A stretch of 64,000 nt of DNA from JAWKIJ01 sp041394325 (GTDB lineage Bacteria > Actinomycetota > Acidimicrobiia > Acidimicrobiales > Microtrichaceae): positions 2,852,001 through 2,916,000 of the forward strand of contig JAWKIJ010000001.1 in assembly GCA_041394325.1 (NCBI GenBank), in the 5' to 3' direction. Made by a program: the position numbers and the translations under genes. The notes beneath the pieces were generated by a model. It was not told the DNA's origin. It made no database searches and worked only from the letters and a program-made list of their open reading frames with translations. Within the stretch, counting starts at the first letter, position 1. The number at the start of each line of letters is the position of its first letter. Shown piece after piece: positions 60,994 to 64,000 of the stretch.

Positions 60994-62403
60994 GCGTGGC
61001 CGGAGCCATGCCGCCCGTCGTCGAGGCCGACGACGAGGATCTGGCGACGCAGCGGTACTTCCTCGATCTCCTGCTGCAACCCTTGGACGAGTGGGAAGGG
61101 TTCCAGAGGATCGAACAGTTCGGGCTCTCCGCGTTCCGCTACGAGCTCAACTTCTCGCAGTACGCGTTGGCGATGTCGCAGTACACGCGCACCCCGGCGT
61201 TCACCGGCTACCTCGCGGAGGCGCAACGCAACGCCATCGTGAAGATGACCGCGAGGAAGGTGTGGAGCTACTGGGCCGTGGAGCGGCTGGTCGGCTACGG
61301 GCGGTGGAACCCCGACCCGGTGGTGTTCCACAACATCATGTATTCCGCCTACTTCGCCATGATGATCGGGCTCTACGAGACGCTCAACGACGATCGGCAG
61401 TTCAGCGTCCCGGGGTCGCTGAGCCTGCGGTGGGACCGCCGGACGACCTACCGCTACGACTTCAAGAAGATCGTCGAGGCACTTCGGAACAACATGTTGC
61501 AGAAGCCGAAGCACCCGCAATACCCGTGCGAACCGCATCTCGTCTACCCCGCGTGCAACACCTTCGCGATGAACTCGATGACGATGCACGACCGCCTGCA
61601 CGGCACCGAGATCACCGGCGACCTGGTGGATCGGGTCCGCACCAGCTACGACCGTGACGGCTGGCGGCGTCGCAACGGCAGGTTCATCAGCATCGGGACC
61701 CGCGCCGGCAGAACGCTCGCCGGCCCGATGTTGTTCCACGACGGAGCGATGGCAATGCTGCTGAACCCGACGATGCCCGACGTCGCGGCGGCCACCTGGC
61801 GGGCGCTGCGATCCGGAGGATACGTGAAGGTCTCCGGTGACGGCGTCGAGCTCAAGCGCGGTGTTCGATCGAATGGGCGCGGGCAACTACAACCTGGCTC
61901 GCGGCGATGGCCAGGCCAGGACGGGTCTGATGATGGGCGCCCGAGAGCAGGGGGACGACGATGCCGTCGATGCACTGGACCACTCGGTCACCGAACGACA
62001 CGAAGCCGTCTGGTCCAACGGTGCACGCAAGCTGCGAGGGCTGTCACCTTGGAGCTACGGCAGTTGCGCGTTGGGGCGCTGGGGGCGGCGCGGCGCCATG
62101 CGCGACCTCGTCAACGGCGTGATCCCGACGCGGTGGCGCACCGGACCGCTCCTCGCCGACGTCGCGTACCCCGACGTGCTCGTCGCCAAGGCGGTGACCG
62201 ACGGCGACGATCTCGACCTCGTGCTGCGCGCCGGTGACGGTCCGCGTCGCGCCACGCTCGGGCTCGAACGGCTGCGACCCGAACAGACCTATCGGGTTCT
62301 GGGGGGTGTGGACGACGAGGTCACCGCGTCAAGGAACGGCACCGCCCTGATCACGGTAGATCTCACCGACAGGTCCGAAGTCCGGCTCAGCCCGCTCGCC
62401 TGA
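60990..62403 (+). CDS. Linalool dehydratase/isomerase-like protein (frameshifted)
   Basis: About 471 residues in the (alpha/alpha)6-barrel LinD family. Matches to the characterised enzyme, from memory: AFRYELNFSQYALAMSQY, IVKMTARKVWSYW, NIMYSAYFAMMIGLYE, and the Cys pair with exact nine-residue spacing in YPCEPHLVYPACNTFA followed by HDRLHGTE. The active-site His that follows NIMY in LinD appears to be replaced (SAY for KGH), and I see no signal peptide. The frame breaks at 61860, where removing one G joins ELKR to VFDRMGAGNYNLARGDG. A C-terminal beta-sandwich (from about residue 380) has no counterpart in LinD that I recall. Substrate unknown. Confidence 0.78.
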
Positions 62404-62435
62404 GTGCCGGGCACCGCGACACCACACGCTACGCG

Positions 62436-63068
62436 ATGTTGTGGCTCGGGCACCCCGTCGTCCGCTGGTGTGCGGTTGCGATGCTGTCCGGAGGAATGAT
62501 GTGCGCCGTCGCTGCGCTCCGGACACCGCGGCGCGACCCCGAGCTCGGCGACCCCTACCTCGGCGGACCCGAAGTGGAGGCCGGCCACGTCGTGATGCTT
62601 GCCGCCATGCTGTTGATGGTCGGCGCACCGACGCTGGACCTGCAGTCCTGGTGGCGTGGGCTGTTCACCATGGTGGCCGCGTTCTACGCGGTTCGGCTCT
62701 GGCACCACGCCCGCGACGCCACCTCCGGCCGCACCGGCGCAACCGTTCGCGCCGGTGCGGCCGGCTATCACCTCGTCGCCGCCCTGGCGATGCTGTGCGC
62801 GACCGTCGGCCAGGATCACCACGGACACGCCCACGGGGCGGCCGCTCGCCCGACCGGCTCGGACATGCCGTGGCCGTGGCTCGCATGGCTGTTGACCGGG
62901 CTGTTCCTGGCCGGCGCGTTGTTCGCGGCGGTCGTGTTCGTCACCGGTCGTGTCCCCGGAAGTGACGAGCGAGCCCACGGCCCCATTCGAACCGCCCTCG
63001 TGGCGCACCTGGTGATGGACCTTGCGATGGTGCCGATGCTCTGGAGCACTGCGGCACGGCGCGGCTGA
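62436..63068 (+). CDS. DUF5134-like membrane protein
   Basis: A 210-residue protein with five to six hydrophobic helices (WCAVAMLSGGMMCAVAAL, VVMLAAMLLMVGAPTL, LFTMVAAFYAVRLW, YHLVAALAMLCATV, WLAWLLTGLFLAGALFAAVVFV, LVMDLAMVPMLW) and His-rich loops (WHHARDAT, QDHHGHAHG). The pattern matches DUF5134 proteins of actinobacteria, which carry conserved membrane His residues and may handle copper. It starts 32 bases after the LinD-like gene on the same strand. Confidence 0.78.
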   Translation: MLWLGHPVVRWCAVAMLSGGMMCAVAALRTPRRDPELGDPYLGGPEVEAGHVVMLAAMLLMVGAPTLDLQSWWRGLFTMVAAFYAVRLWHHARDATSGRTGATVRAGAAGYHLVAALAMLCATVGQDHHGHAHGAAARPTGSDMPWPWLAWLLTGLFLAGALFAAVVFVTGRVPGSDERAHGPIRTALVAHLVMDLAMVPMLWSTAARRG

Positions 63069-63138
63069 CCGCGAATCCGCCGGCCTTTCCCTCGTCACCG
63101 GGCTGAGCCGATCGGGAGGTCCGCTACCGTCTGTTCCC

Positions 63139-64000
63139 ATGGCGGGAACAACTCGGAAAACGGCGTCGAGCCGCGTGTCGGCTCGCGGACCGGCGCGGCC
63201 GACCGTCGGCGCCGAGCAGGGAGCGACCGGCGCGCGTATCGCCGGTCTCGACGGGCTCCGCGGGCTGCTCGTGCCCCTCGTACTCCTCTACCACCTCAAC
63301 ATCGGGGGGTTCGGCGGATTCCTCGCGCTCGAAGGATTCTTCGTCCTGTCGGGCTTCCTGATCACCCTCCTACTGCTCGAACGTCCGCCGCAGAGCGCCC
63401 GGGAGATCGGACGGTGGTGGCTCCGACGATGCCGCCGGCTGGTCCCTGCGGTGGTCGTCGTGGTCGCCATCACCCTCATCGCATTCCGGAGCACCGAAGG
63501 GATCGCACGCGACGCGTTCTCGACACTCACGTGGTGGCGGAACTGGGAGATGGCCTACGGCACGACGACCTACTGGTCCACTGCCGTCAGTCCGCTCAAG
63601 CACATGTGGTCACTGTCGGTGGAGGAACAGTTCTATCTACTGTTCCCGCTGCTCGTCGTCGCCGTGCTGCGTGCCGCGGGAGGCTCGCCGCGATCCAGGG
63701 CGATCGCCGTCGCGACGGCCTGTGGGATCCTCACCGCCGCGGGCTACGGGTGGCAGGCACTGCTCGCGTCGGACGGCGGGCTCAACCGCGTCTACCTGGG
63801 CTCCGATACGCGCTGCATCCATCCTGTTGGGTTGCACGGCCGGCGCGTTGACGTGGCGATCCCCCCGCCGACACGCTCCGGCCGGTCACACCCTCATCAT
63901 CGCCGCGTTCGGAGCGCTCGGCGGGATCGTGTGGCTCGGCAACGTCCTGCGGATCGAGGACGTTCGCACCTATCAGGGCGGTTTCCTGCTGACCTCGCTG
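63139..64000 (+). CDS. OafA/YrhL-type membrane acyltransferase, 3' truncated and frameshifted
   Basis: ATG 63139 begins an acyltransferase_3 protein: after a basic leader, IAGLDGLRGLLVPLVLLYHL (with the catalytic-type His in YHL), GFGGFLALEGFFVLSGFLIT, then RWWLRRCRRLVPAVVVVVAI and SPLKHMWSLSVEEQFYLLFPLL, the family hallmark. Members move acyl groups across the membrane onto peptidoglycan, polysaccharide or lipids. Near 63811 the conserved protein leaves the frame: SDTR is followed by AASILLGCTAGALTWR only if a CG is restored in CGCG. The gene runs off the window. Confidence 0.88.
   Translation, partial: MAGTTRKTASSRVSARGPARPTVGAEQGATGARIAGLDGLRGLLVPLVLLYHLNIGGFGGFLALEGFFVLSGFLITLLLLERPPQSAREIGRWWLRRCRRLVPAVVVVVAITLIAFRSTEGIARDAFSTLTWWRNWEMAYGTTTYWSTAVSPLKHMWSLSVEEQFYLLFPLLVVAVLRAAGGSPRSRAIAVATACGILTAAGYGWQALLASDGGLNRVYLGSDTRCIHPVGLHGRRVDVAIPPPTRSGRSHPHHRRVRSARRDRVARQRPADRGRSHLSGRFPADLA

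Noticed and set aside
1..64000. tRNA, rRNA, CRISPR, insertion sequence, prophage or defence genes
   Set aside because: I looked for cloverleaf-like segments, short regular repeats, transposase and integrase motifs and found none I could support.

Overview
The window is about 70% GC and densely coded on both strands. The gene content points to an actinobacterium, probably class Acidimicrobiia or a near relative; this taxonomic call is inference from gene content, not a search. Actinobacterial markers include a PASTA-domain Ser/Thr kinase, a deazaflavin (F420)-type oxidoreductase, a TIGR03086 mycothiol-type protein, a ligA / MetE-like / mnmA / iscS neighbourhood resembling that of mycobacteria, and a KstR-like steroid operator pair. 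I saw no rRNA, tRNA, CRISPR array, insertion sequence or phage gene.

Layout. 1-5.6 kb: the end of an SCP2 lipid-binding gene, a PASTA kinase, a small anchored protein and a YdeP/FdhF-type molybdopterin oxidoreductase. 5.6-12 kb: ligA, a MetE-like gene, a membrane protein, mnmA and iscS. 12-19.3 kb: a membrane/AAA+ island (RDD, SpoIIM-like, DUF58, MoxR, DUF4350-like, DUF4129-like, multipass protein). 19.3-24.2 kb: a methyltransferase facing a tightly coupled operon of an exported beta-propeller protein, a small protein with an in-frame stop, a degenerate maltokinase-like protein and a zinc-ribbon rhomboid protease. 24.2-28 kb: enoyl-CoA hydratase, MeaB, NifU-type scaffold, GGDEF protein and deazaflavin oxidoreductase. 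28-33.1 kb: a probable steroid-like catabolic region (KshA-type Rieske oxygenase and amidohydrolase diverging from the two operators, a TIGR03086 protein, a lipoprotein and an SCP-x type thiolase). 33.1-34.5 kb: ArsR/SRPBCC and VOC genes. 34.6-42.9 kb: a surface-glycan locus (multipass protein, CBS-NeuB-SAF-TIM fusion, pyruvyl transferase, ABC exporter, glycosyltransferase-like protein). 42.9-51.6 kb: CMD-family protein, SDR, CocE-type lipoprotein hydrolase, TetR with a metal-dependent hydrolase, ArsC-like protein, FAD reductase and a GH5 lipoprotein. 51.6-57.5 kb: a six-gene redox operon (multi-heme-free membrane subunit, Mo-bisMGD catalytic subunit, four-cluster ferredoxin, Rieske subunit, small membrane protein, TDT transporter). 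57.5-64 kb: MFS exporter, Bax-inhibitor-1 protein, VOC protein, a linalool dehydratase/isomerase-like enzyme coupled to a 52-residue ORF, a DUF5134-like protein and the start of an OafA-type acyltransferase.

A second theme is data quality. At least ten otherwise well-conserved genes are broken by single-base or CG-dinucleotide indels, and the correct continuation is always visible in another frame. This is most simply explained by residual sequencing or assembly error, and I annotate such genes as one CDS with the break described. Many operons show stop/start overlaps (GTGA, ATGA, TGATG), which I used to choose starts and to repair gene ends.
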